Source: an uncultured Traorella sp. (GTDB lineage: Bacteria > Bacillota_I > Bacilli_A > Erysipelotrichales > Erysipelotrichaceae). Taken from it: DNA of 9,897 bases. The translations under genes and the position numbers were made by a program. Below are positions 1 through 5,734 of this stretch, in pieces (positions within the stretch are counted from its first letter, which is position 1; every line of letters starts with the position of its first letter). The notes beneath the pieces are model-generated. The model was not told the DNA's origin. It worked only from the letters and a program-made list of their open reading frames with translations, and did no database searches. The stretch lies in NCBI GenBank assembly GCA_945938205.1, contig CAMEUL010000039.1:1-9897 (forward strand), in the 5' to 3' direction.

Positions 1-1
1 A

Positions 2-793
2 CATAGTGTAGATGCTGTGATTCATTTTGCCGGATATAAAGCAGTTGGAGAAAGTGTTGCGAAACCTTTGATGTACTATCAGAACAATCTGGATTCTACT
101 TTGGTGCTGATGGAAGTCATGAAAGAATATGGATGTCATAAAATTGTATTTTCATCCAGTGCTACAGTTTATGGAGATCCTGCAAGTCTTCCGATTCGTG
201 AGGACTTCCCTCTTTCCACAACGAATCCATATGGAACAACCAAGCTCTTTATTGAACGTATTTTAAGTGATATGGCATATGCTGATCCTGAATTGGGTGT
301 TGTATTGCTTCGCTATTTCAATCCGATCGGTGCGCATGAGTCCGGACTGATTGGTGAAAATCCAAATGATATTCCAAACAATCTGATGCCTTATGTTGTG
401 AAAGTGGCGACGAAAGAACTGCCAAGAGTCAACGTGTTTGGAAACGATTATGATACAGTTGATGGAACAGGAGTTAGAGACTATATTCATGTGGTCGATC
501 TGGCACTTGGACACATTAAAGCTATTGAAAAGATCAAAGATGAAACAGGTGTCAAAATTTATAATCTTGGAACCGGAAAAGGTACCAGTGTTCTCGAACT
601 GATTACCACATTTGCTAAAGTGAATCATGTTGAGGTTCCTTATCAGATTACAGATCGTCGTCCCGGGGATATTGCCGCATGTTATGCCGATCCAAGAAAA
701 GCCAAAGAAGAACTTGGATGGGAAGCAACGCACGACATTGAAGATATGTGCAGAGATGCTTACCATTTTGTAAAGGCAGTGAAAAATTTATGA
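2..793 (+). CDS. galE: UDP-glucose 4-epimerase, 5' end outside window
   Basis: Cytosolic NAD-dependent enzyme of the Leloir pathway that interconverts UDP-glucose and UDP-galactose, supplying galactose units for envelope polysaccharides or channelling dietary galactose. The open frame runs off the left edge (first complete codon at base 2). 263 residues are visible against about 330-340 for the family, so roughly 75 N-terminal residues, including the glycine-rich NAD motif, are missing. Visible hallmarks are VIHFAGYKAVGESV near the left edge, the SSSATVYG strand with its active-site Ser/Thr region (about bases 152-175), the catalytic YxxxK (Tyr codon 230-232, Lys codon 242-244), LRYFNPIGAH, and the substrate-binding GTGVRDYIHVVDLA block typical of GalE. 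The GTG at base 17 is an internal Val codon, not a start. The TGA stop overlaps the ATG of the next gene, suggesting translational coupling. Identification is firm; physiological role is inferred from the family. Confidence 0.95.
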   Translation, partial: HSVDAVIHFAGYKAVGESVAKPLMYYQNNLDSTLVLMEVMKEYGCHKIVFSSSATVYGDPASLPIREDFPLSTTNPYGTTKLFIERILSDMAYADPELGVVLLRYFNPIGAHESGLIGENPNDIPNNLMPYVVKVATKELPRVNVFGNDYDTVDGTGVRDYIHVVDLALGHIKAIEKIKDETGVKIYNLGTGKGTSVLELITTFAKVNHVEVPYQITDRRPGDIAACYADPRKAKEELGWEATHDIEDMCRDAYHFVKAVKNL

Positions 794-1278
794 TCGACAT
801 GATCCTATCAAGAAGAAGCTGTCGTTCTTATACTGAAAAGAAAGTCAGTGAAGACAATCTTCAGACGATTGTCAAATGCGGTGTCTATGCACCTAGCGGT
901 ATGAATTCACAAGGTATTCAGTTCTGTGTAATAACAAATGAAGAGATACTGAATGCGTTGGAAACAAAAATGGGAAGAAGTTTTTTCTATCATGCTCCTG
1001 CGTTGATCGTGGCTTATTGTGCGCCTGATTATAAATATGCTCAGCAGGATGGCAGCTGTGCCATGACACAGATGTATCTGGCAGCTCATGCTTTAGGTCT
1101 TGGATGCTGCTGGATCAATCAGATGAAAGATATGGTAGATGATCCAAAGTTTGCTGATTTGTATCAGCAGTTGGGTCTTTACCATCAGTGTATCGTAGGC
1201 GCATTGGCTGTCGGATACGCCAAAGATGAGCCCAAAGAAAGAATCATTCATGACAATCGGGTTCGTTTTATAAAGTAA
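790..1278 (+). CDS. small nitroreductase-family FMN oxidoreductase
   Basis: Predicted cytosolic flavoprotein of 162 residues, at the short end for the nitroreductase superfamily. The N-terminus has the FMN-phosphate contact pattern RRSCRSY (residues 8-14) and the APSGMNSQ segment (about 34-41). The middle carries a helix with DGSCAMTQMYLAAHALGLG, the usual dimer and flavin-binding region with a glycine-rich turn. The C-terminal VGALAVGYA strand followed by a Pro- and Arg-containing tail is also typical. I chose the ATG at 790 because it overlaps the galE stop (ATGA) and places the conserved RRS block near residue 8. An upstream in-frame ATG at 748 would add 14 residues of galE-overlapping sequence that look unlike the family. 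The substrate cannot be told from sequence; these enzymes reduce nitroaromatics, quinones or enones with NAD(P)H. It sits between galE and a peptidoglycan enzyme, which gives no clear clue to its function. Confidence 0.85.
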   Translation: MIDMILSRRSCRSYTEKKVSEDNLQTIVKCGVYAPSGMNSQGIQFCVITNEEILNALETKMGRSFFYHAPALIVAYCAPDYKYAQQDGSCAMTQMYLAAHALGLGCCWINQMKDMVDDPKFADLYQQLGLYHQCIVGALAVGYAKDEPKERIIHDNRVRFIK

Positions 1279-1287
1279 AGGAGTTTT

Positions 1288-2520
1288 ATGGAATTCACAC
1301 AATTGACCAAAGAAGAATATATTGAATTTACACAAAAAAGCACACAGGCTACCTTTCTGAATGCTTATGCATATATTGAAATGAAAGAGAAAAATGGTGC
1401 AGAAACAGAGCTTTTGGGTGTTAAGAAAAATGGAAGTGTGATTGCAGCAACAGGAATTGTCTACTTAAAAACGAAGAAAATCTTTACGTATGCCTATGCA
1501 CCAAGAGGCTTTGTAATGGATTATGATGATGAAGAAGTAATTTCTTTTTTCACTGAAAACATTCGATCATATCTTGCCAAGAAAAACGTAGTATATCTGA
1601 TGATGGAACCTTTTGTGTTGCTACAGAAAAGAGACCGATTTGGCAATATTGAAGGTGTAACACATCATGATCGGGTAGATCGATTGAAAAAATATGGATA
1701 TCTCCATCAGGGCTACACTGTTGGGATATCTTATGCCAATGTTCGTTTTATGTATGTCGTTGACATTCCTTACGCAACAGAAAAAGAACTTTTTGATTCC
1801 TTTGAAAGAAATGCACGCAGAGGTATTGAGAGTGCGAAAAAGTATCATGTTCATTTAAGAAAAATGACCAGGGAAGAATTGCCAGAATTCTACAATGTCA
1901 TGATGAGTACAGAAAAACGCCGCAATTATCGCGGACGTGATCTGAAGTATTATCAGGATATGTGGGATGCTTTTTCACAGATTGACGGCATTTCATACAG
2001 ATGCTGTGAAATGAATGTCAAGGAAGCATTGATGACAACGTCAAAAGAAATCAGATCTCTTGAAAATGAAATAAGTGAAATAAAATCGAAAAATGAGAAT
2101 CTTTCGAAAAAACAAATCAATAAAATTCATGAAAAAGAAAATCAGTTATCCAAAGAAAACAAAAGATATGAGGAACTGCAGAACATTTTAGATGAAAAGG
2201 GAGAAACCATTATTCTCTCTGCCGGAATGTGGTATGAATATGCTCATGAATATCTTTGTCTCATCAGTGGTGTCTATGAAGAATACATGAATTTTGGAGG
2301 ACCTCATATGACGCATTATGCCATGATGAAAGAAATTGTCGAAAGAAAAGATTTTAATCGATATAATTTCTATGGTATTTCCGGAGATTTCTCAAAAGAA
2401 GCGATTGATGCCGGTGTGTTGGCTTTCAAACAGAGCTTTGGTGGACATGTTGAAGAACTGTTGGGTGATTTTCATCTAGTGATCCAACCGATGAAATACA
2501 AATTGATCATGAAACTTTAA
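1288..2520 (+). CDS. FemAB/MurM-type peptidoglycan bridge aminoacyltransferase
   Basis: Predicted cytosolic, membrane-associated enzyme that transfers an amino acid from aminoacyl-tRNA to the stem-peptide side chain of lipid II, building the interpeptide bridge. At 410 residues it has the normal family length. Two GNAT-like halves are expected. The second is interrupted by a highly charged helical stretch at about residues 248-305, rich in Glu and Lys with heptad-like Leu/Ile spacing, matching the seryl-tRNA-synthetase-like coiled-coil arm of FemA and FemX. Other family marks are SFERNARRGIESAKK (about 171-185), which resembles the Fem NxRR/KK segment, GGPHMTHYAMMKEIVER (337-353), and the C-terminal FYGISGDF and GVLAFKQSFGGHVEELLGDF blocks (361-395). 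An AAAGGAG ribosome binding site lies just upstream, partly over the preceding stop. It is the last gene of the galE operon. Which amino acid it adds (Gly, Ala, Ser or other) cannot be read from sequence, so no gene symbol is assigned. Confidence 0.9.
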   Translation: MEFTQLTKEEYIEFTQKSTQATFLNAYAYIEMKEKNGAETELLGVKKNGSVIAATGIVYLKTKKIFTYAYAPRGFVMDYDDEEVISFFTENIRSYLAKKNVVYLMMEPFVLLQKRDRFGNIEGVTHHDRVDRLKKYGYLHQGYTVGISYANVRFMYVVDIPYATEKELFDSFERNARRGIESAKKYHVHLRKMTREELPEFYNVMMSTEKRRNYRGRDLKYYQDMWDAFSQIDGISYRCCEMNVKEALMTTSKEIRSLENEISEIKSKNENLSKKQINKIHEKENQLSKENKRYEELQNILDEKGETIILSAGMWYEYAHEYLCLISGVYEEYMNFGGPHMTHYAMMKEIVERKDFNRYNFYGISGDFSKEAIDAGVLAFKQSFGGHVEELLGDFHLVIQPMKYKLIMKL

Positions 2521-2545
2521 AGGATTCCATAACGGAATCCTTTTA
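2519..2545. terminator. bidirectional intrinsic terminator between convergent genes
   Basis: A perfect 10-bp stem (AAAGGATTCC, 2519-2528, paired with GGAATCCTTT, 2534-2543) closes a 5-base loop and is followed by TTTTA on the + strand. The inverted repeat overlaps the last bases of the Fem gene stop codon on the left and the mntP stop codon (complement of 2543-2545) on the right, so one hairpin serves both transcripts. On the - strand the downstream T-run is short (TTTAAAG), so termination may be weaker in that direction. Confidence 0.85.
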
Positions 2546-3109
2546 TAATATATTGAGATGTTCAAGCAAGATCTTAATGCCCAAAAGAATCAGTACGATT
2601 CCTCCAACAAGTTCAGCTTTTGATTTGTATCGGATACCAAACACATAACCGATCTTTACGCCAATGGCAGATAACACAAAAGTAATCACACCAATGAGAG
2701 CAATGGCCAATATAATATTTACTTCCAAAAAGGCAAAAGTGATACCGACTGCTAGGGCATCAATACTGGTGGCAATTGCCAGGATCAGCATGCTTTTCGC
2801 ATCAAGAGAATCATCAGCACAAGATTCACATTCATCTTTGCTCATTGCTTCACGAATCATATTGATTCCTATAAAGCCTAAAAGCACAAATGCGATCCAA
2901 TGATCGATGCTTGTAATATAATGCTTGAAATTGATGCCCAGAAAATAACCAATCAGTGGCATCAGGCCCTGAAATCCGCCAAACCAGCATCCAACCAGCA
3001 TTTGTTTTTTCAAGGTGATCTTTTTCTGTGCCAGTCCTTTACATATTGAAACCGCAAAGGCATCCATGGCCAAACCGAATGCAATTGTCACAAGTGTGAA
3101 AGTGTCCAT
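2543..3109 (-). CDS. mntP: manganese efflux pump MntP
   Basis: Integral membrane exporter of Mn2+ (MntP/YebN family, formerly DUF204), 188 residues, the same length as the E. coli protein. Six hydrophobic helices are visible. The two internal-repeat signatures are present: GLAMDAFAVSICKG (residues 12-25, Asp16) and ATSIDALAVGITFAF (113-127, Asp117), each with the acidic residue placed inside a membrane segment, as expected for metal translocation. NHWIAFVLL-like and GGIVLILLGIKIL helices also match. The ATG at 3107-3109 is chosen because a strong GGGAGG lies 4 bases upstream; a TTG at 3121 is in frame but would encode the ribosome binding site itself. The loop around residues 91-103 is acidic and contains a CESC (CxxC) motif, which is not a usual feature of the family. 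The leader contains a Mn2+ riboswitch, which independently supports the function. Confidence 0.96.
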   Translation of the reverse strand: MDTFTLVTIAFGLAMDAFAVSICKGLAQKKITLKKQMLVGCWFGGFQGLMPLIGYFLGINFKHYITSIDHWIAFVLLGFIGINMIREAMSKDECESCADDSLDAKSMLILAIATSIDALAVGITFAFLEVNIILAIALIGVITFVLSAIGVKIGYVFGIRYKSKAELVGGIVLILLGIKILLEHLNIL

Positions 3110-3121
3110 AATTCCTCCCAA

Positions 3122-3165
3122 TAAAAAGACTCACGAACAATAGAAAAAACTATTGTCCATGAGTC
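3122..3165 (-). terminator. intrinsic terminator of the mntP riboswitch
   Basis: On the - strand GACTCATGGACAATAG (3165-3150) pairs over all 16 positions, two of them G-U, with CTATTGTTCGTGAGTC (3143-3128). The loop is TTTTTT and a TTTTT run (3127-3123) follows. The hairpin lies between the aptamer and the mntP ribosome binding site. Its first arm shares GACUC with the aptamer, making the two folds mutually exclusive. Confidence 0.92.
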
Positions 3166-3242
3166 TCGTCATTTCAGATAATACCAGATATCCATCAGTA
3201 TGTTGATATTACCGCCAACAGGCTGACTACTCCCTCTAGGAT
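3122..3242 (-). promoter_or_regulatory. yybP-ykoY manganese riboswitch controlling mntP
   Basis: Read on the - strand, the leader holds the two conserved loops of the yybP-ykoY class: GGGAGUAG (3234-3227) and CGAGACUC (3168-3161). They are flanked by matching helices. The basal stem pairs GAG (3236-3234) with CUC (3163-3161), followed by an AU/AU mismatch and CC-GG. The adjoining stem pairs GUCA (3227-3224) with UGAC (3171-3168). A small GCC-UGUU-GGC hairpin follows the first loop. This layout matches known Mn2+ aptamers such as the one in Lactococcus. The expression platform is the terminator at 3122-3165, whose 5' arm begins with GACUC and so uses bases needed by the aptamer. Mn2+ binding should therefore block termination and switch mntP on. 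The aptamer identity is recognised by eye; the switch direction is inference from the overlap. Confidence 0.93.
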
Positions 3243-3248
3243 ATTCCT

Positions 3249-3277
3249 AATTTACAGAATAACGGAAACAAAGTCAA
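3249..3277 (-). promoter_or_regulatory. mntP promoter
   Basis: On the - strand TTGACT (3277-3272) and TAAATT (3254-3249) are separated by exactly 17 bases, a good housekeeping-sigma promoter. The expected start near 3242 is right at the 5' side of the riboswitch aptamer, which fits. An A/T tract lies directly upstream (3281-3302) and is shared with the divergent comFA promoter. Confidence 0.8.
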
Positions 3278-3302
3278 TGATTTTTTCAAAAAAAAAGAAT
3301 TT

Positions 3303-3331
3303 TTGTCATTCTTCGACTTTGTGTGTATATA
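3303..3331 (+). promoter_or_regulatory. comFA promoter with upstream A/T tract
   Basis: TTGTCA (3303-3308) and TATATA (3326-3331) are 17 bases apart. The T-run and A-run at 3281-3302 just upstream could act as an UP element. The predicted transcript start, about 3338, lies only 4-13 bases before the candidate ATG codons. I see no second conserved box that would point to a dedicated competence sigma factor, but species-specific sites could be missed. Confidence 0.65.
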
Positions 3332-3341
3332 TAAAAAGTGG

Positions 3342-4505
3342 ATGAAAACCATGCAATGCTCTCGATGTGGCAACCAGGAACAGAAATACTTTTATGAAGA
3401 CCGTGGAAAATTCTACTGTCGGAAATGTATTCAGTTTGGAAGAGTGAACGTGACGGATGTTTTGAAGAAACCACAGATCCTCTCTAAAAAACATAAGGTT
3501 CACGCACAACTGGATTTTGAACTGACCGATGCTCAAAAAGAATGCTCTGAAAAACTGAAACAGGCTGCACTGGCACAGAAAGACTGTCTTGTCTATGCTT
3601 GCTGTGGAGCGGGAAAAACTGAAATTTGTTTTGAAGTGATCACTACTTTTTTGAATATGGGCAAAAAAGTGGGATTTGCCATTTCAAGACGGCAGGTAGT
3701 TCTGGAAATCACGAAGCGTTTTCGCAAAGCTTATCCAACACTGAAAATTGTTCCGGTATGTCAGGGATATACCGATATTACAGATGGCGATCTCATTGTA
3801 TGTACCATGCATCAGCTATATCGATATTATCAAACATTTGATCTTTTGATCATGGATGAAGTGGATGCTTTTCCCTATAAGGGAAATGATGTATTGAAAC
3901 CCATTGCCATGCAAGCTTGTTTAGGATCTTTGATTTATTTGAGTGCAACACCGGATGAAGAAATGCTAAAGGATGTGGCAGAAGGAAGATTAGAAATGAT
4001 AGAACTTTTTGTAAGACCACATGGTCATCCACTGATTGTTCCCACACTTTTAAAAATTCCTGGCTTTCTTCAGGAACTGCTGATGCTGATTCTGATAATC
4101 CGTCATCCAGGACAGTGGATGATTTTTTTGCCAACGATCGATCAGGTCCGTCTGCATTCTTCTTTCTATCATTTATTCTTACATAGCCAAGGCATCACAT
4201 CAAAAACAAAGAATAAAGAGGAAATCATGGAAAGCTTTCGGAACAAAGAGTTTTCAATACTGTTTACCTCAACCATTCTGGAAAGAGGAATCACTATTCA
4301 AGGAGTTAATATACTGGTGCTTTTCAGTGATCATGTGGTCTTTGACGAATCCAGCCTGATTCAAATTGTGGGGCGTGTGGACAGAAACTGGAAGCAGCCA
4401 ACGGGCTATGCATATCTTGCGGGTGCTACTGTTTCTCATGCTATGAAAAGATGCAGGGATGCGATAAGGAGGATGAATGAAGACTTGCCCGATCTGTTTT
4501 CGTAA
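3342..4505 (+). CDS. comFA: ComFA, ATP-dependent DNA helicase of competence
   Basis: Superfamily 2 DNA helicase/translocase that helps pull single-stranded DNA through the ComEC channel during transformation. Counting from the ATG at 3342 (387 residues), an N-terminal four-cysteine zinc finger is seen (C6, C9, C26, C29), then Walker A ACCGAGKT (86-93), the DEAD-box variant DEVD (172-175) in the ComFA-typical DEVDAFP, SATP (201-204), the RPHGHPL segment (225-231), FLPTI opening the second RecA domain, TILERGIT (311-318), and QIVGRVDR (341-348). Motif VI normally reads GRVGR; here the second glycine is Asp347. The ATGs at 3342 and 3351 are both possible, because the promoter rules out the in-frame TTG at 3303, which lies inside the -35 box. 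The ribosome binding site is weak for either. The 3' end overlaps comFC by 29 bases. At 387 residues it is shorter than the about 460-residue Bacillus protein but holds all helicase motifs. Confidence 0.93.
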   Translation: MKTMQCSRCGNQEQKYFYEDRGKFYCRKCIQFGRVNVTDVLKKPQILSKKHKVHAQLDFELTDAQKECSEKLKQAALAQKDCLVYACCGAGKTEICFEVITTFLNMGKKVGFAISRRQVVLEITKRFRKAYPTLKIVPVCQGYTDITDGDLIVCTMHQLYRYYQTFDLLIMDEVDAFPYKGNDVLKPIAMQACLGSLIYLSATPDEEMLKDVAEGRLEMIELFVRPHGHPLIVPTLLKIPGFLQELLMLILIIRHPGQWMIFLPTIDQVRLHSSFYHLFLHSQGITSKTKNKEEIMESFRNKEFSILFTSTILERGITIQGVNILVLFSDHVVFDESSLIQIVGRVDRNWKQPTGYAYLAGATVSHAMKRCRDAIRRMNEDLPDLFS

Positions 4506-5100
4506 TGTGGATGAAGGTGTCAGCTTCCATGAGTATTTGTTTGAAGAAGATATCATTTGTGGAAAGTGCCGTCATCAGTTTGTGGAAAACAAAAAAATAT
4601 ATCATTTTGAAAATCTTGAAATCCATGCCTTTTATCTTTATGATGATTTTTTAGAAAGTCTTTTGTTTCAGTATAAAGAAGCAAAAGACATAGCGTTGAA
4701 AGACGTATTTCTTTGGAAGAAAAAGGAAGAAATGAAAGACATATTTCGACATCATGAATGTGTCATCATGCCCAGTTTTATTAAAAAAGTCGAAGAAAGA
4801 ACCTTTCATCATCTGGATTGTATGCTTTCATGCTGTGAAGTTTCTATCAGTCACTGTCTAAAGAAAACCAAAAACTTTAAGCAGTCTTCACAGCGCGGAA
4901 AACAAAGACAAAGCATAGAAAATGTTATCGAAATTGAAGAAAAACCACCTTCAGAATTTTATCTGTTTGACGATGTCGTTACAACCGGAAATACACTGAA
5001 AGCGGCTGCGCAATTGTTGAATAAAGACAAATTAACCAAAGCTTATGTTTTCAGTGTTCACCCTCACTTTGTCGAATTGTGCGAAAAAGAAAGGTTGTAA
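4477..5100 (+). CDS. comFC: ComFC, zinc-finger phosphoribosyltransferase-like competence protein
   Basis: Cytosolic partner of ComFA in transformation, belonging to the ComF/GntX group with a type I phosphoribosyltransferase fold; 207 residues. The N-terminus carries a two-CxxC zinc ribbon (C4, C7, C28, C31). The C-terminus has the PRPP-binding loop LFDDVVTTGNTL (163-174), where two acidic residues and the TTG turn are intact. The Q-x-x-R-x-x-N-like stretch at about 139-149 precedes it, as in the family. The middle is divergent: the usual RGFNQ motif is replaced by ERTFHH (107-112) and the VPVP strand by IMPS. The start at 4477 is set by a strong AAGGAGG at 4466-4472, inside the end of comFA, so the two genes are translationally coupled. 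No comFB lies between them. Enzyme activity of ComFC proteins is unproven; the role is inferred from family and operon. Confidence 0.9.
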   Translation: MKTCPICFRNVDEGVSFHEYLFEEDIICGKCRHQFVENKKIYHFENLEIHAFYLYDDFLESLLFQYKEAKDIALKDVFLWKKKEEMKDIFRHHECVIMPSFIKKVEERTFHHLDCMLSCCEVSISHCLKKTKNFKQSSQRGKQRQSIENVIEIEEKPPSEFYLFDDVVTTGNTLKAAAQLLNKDKLTKAYVFSVHPHFVELCEKERL

Positions 5101-5123
5101 GATGAAGCCTTCTTTTCTATACT
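5095..5123 (+). promoter_or_regulatory. promoter of the first cold-shock gene
   Basis: TTGTAA (5095-5100) and TATACT (5118-5123) are separated by 17 bases. The -35 box includes the comFC stop codon. The predicted start near 5130 would give a leader of about 20 bases with AAAGGAG before the ATG, so this gene need not depend on comF transcription. I see no terminator between comFC and this gene, so read-through is also possible. Confidence 0.65.
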
Positions 5124-5148
5124 GAAATCAGCAGGAAAGGAGTACGAT

Positions 5149-5358
5149 ATGCAAGGGAAAGTAAAATGGTTCAATCAGGAAAAAGGATTTGGATTTATTG
5201 TAGGAAATGACAATAAGGAATATTTTGTACATTATACACAGATTCAGATTCCCGGATTCAAGACTCTTGAAGAAGGAAGCTTTGTTGATTTTGATCCTAT
5301 CGAAATTGAAAAAGGCTTACAAGCCAAAAATGTCATAAAAAAAGAATCGCAGATTTAA
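5149..5358 (+). CDS. csp: cold-shock domain protein, first of a tandem pair
   Basis: Small single-stranded RNA/DNA-binding protein of 69 residues with a five-strand OB fold, expected to act as an RNA chaperone in the cytosol. The N-terminus MQGKVKWFNQEKGFGFI contains the conserved surface Trp (W7) and an intact RNP-1 motif (KGFGFI). RNP-2 reads YFVHYT instead of the common VFVHFS, and the usual RGPQA turn near the C-terminus is KGLQA. GFKTLEEG is standard. A clear GGAAAGGAG ribosome binding site precedes the ATG by 6 bases. The protein has a short Lys/Glu tail beyond the fold. It lies between comFC and a second csp gene. Cold induction cannot be told from the sequence; many Csp proteins are constitutive. 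Confidence 0.93.
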   Translation: MQGKVKWFNQEKGFGFIVGNDNKEYFVHYTQIQIPGFKTLEEGSFVDFDPIEIEKGLQAKNVIKKESQI

Positions 5359-5364
5359 AATGAT

Positions 5365-5393
5365 TTGCAAATGTAATTGAAAACATTTATAAT
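5365..5393 (+). promoter_or_regulatory. promoter of the second cold-shock gene with internal inverted repeat
   Basis: TTGCAA (5365-5370) and a consensus TATAAT (5388-5393) are 17 bases apart, a strong promoter. A 6-bp inverted repeat, AAATGT (5369-5374) and ACATTT (5383-5388), with an 8-base centre fills the spacer and touches both boxes. It could be an operator, but A/T-rich chance repeats of this size are common. Expected transcript start near 5400 leaves a leader of about 32 bases. Confidence 0.75.
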
Positions 5394-5431
5394 GTTGCCA
5401 TGAAGTTGATTCATAGAAAGGTTATAGAAAG

Positions 5432-5629
5432 ATGCAAGGAAAAGTAAAGATGTTCAACCAGGAAAAGGGATATGGTTTCATTACTGTTGAAGGCGGAAAA
5501 GATGTTTTTTTCCACTATTCACAGCTGGTGATGGAAGGATATAAAACAATTGAGAATGATACTCCGGTTGAGTTTGAGTTAGTGGAAACAGATCGTGGAC
5601 CACAGGCTCACAATATTGTGAAGCTTTAA
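5432..5629 (+). CDS. csp: cold-shock domain protein, second copy, Trp-to-Met variant
   Basis: Paralogue of the preceding gene, 65 residues, the usual length for bacterial Csp. It keeps the OB-fold pattern: KGYGFI as RNP-1, VFFHYS as RNP-2, and DRGPQAHNIVKL at the end, closer to classical CspB than the first copy. The conserved nucleic-acid-stacking Trp of the VKWFN motif is Met here (M7), and several family Phe positions are Tyr (KGYGF, FHYS, EGYKTI). These sites form the nucleic-acid contact face in known Csp structures, so binding strength or specificity may differ from the first copy; that is inference. The start is set by the shared MQGKVK N-terminus; AAAGG at 5417-5421 is about 10 bases upstream, a loose ribosome binding site. 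It has its own strong promoter and terminator, so it forms a single-gene transcription unit. Confidence 0.93.
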   Translation: MQGKVKMFNQEKGYGFITVEGGKDVFFHYSQLVMEGYKTIENDTPVEFELVETDRGPQAHNIVKL

Positions 5630-5637
5630 TCACAAAG

Positions 5638-5665
5638 AAAAAAGTGAGCAAGTCTCACTTTTTTG
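5638..5665 (+). terminator. intrinsic terminator after the csp pair
   Basis: AAAAAAGTGAG (5638-5648) pairs with CTCACTTTTTT (5654-5664) around a 5-base loop, so the T-run follows the GTGAG/CTCAC core directly. It starts 8 bases after the csp stop and ends next to the secA -35 box. It separates the csp unit from secA. Confidence 0.88.
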
Positions 5666-5694
5666 TTGGATTGCAAGTTATAATTTGCTATAAT
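5666..5694 (+). promoter_or_regulatory. secA promoter
   Basis: TTGGAT (5666-5671) and consensus TATAAT (5689-5694) are 17 bases apart. TGC directly before the -10 forms an extended -10 element. The predicted start near 5701 gives a leader of about 34 bases containing the perfect 12-bp palindrome TAACTATAGTTA (5710-5721), directly followed by the GGAGG ribosome binding site (5723-5727). The palindrome may be an operator or a weak hairpin, or chance. Confidence 0.78.
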
Positions 5695-5734
5695 AAACTA
5701 GTAATGCTCTAACTATAGTTATGGAGGATATAAA

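Noticed and set aside
748..789. Upstream in-frame ATG extending the nitroreductase by 14 residues
   Set aside because: The extension lies wholly inside galE, does not resemble the family N-terminus, and the ATGA overlap at 790 is a classic coupled start.
2664..2903. Plus-strand open frame within mntP
   Set aside because: It is antisense to a well-supported membrane protein, has no ribosome binding site and no recognisable family.
3110..3121. TTG start for mntP at 3121
   Set aside because: It would translate the GGGAGG ribosome binding site; the ATG at 3107-3109 gives the normal family length of 188.
3303..3341. TTG start for comFA at 3303
   Set aside because: The codon lies in the -35 box of the likely comFA promoter, and the extra residues do not look like the family.
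4000..4140. Possible frameshift in the middle of comFA, suggested by an unusually Leu/Ile-rich stretch
   Set aside because: The frame stays open, the spacing between RPHGHP and FLPTI is close to that in other ComFA proteins, and motifs on both sides are in the same frame.
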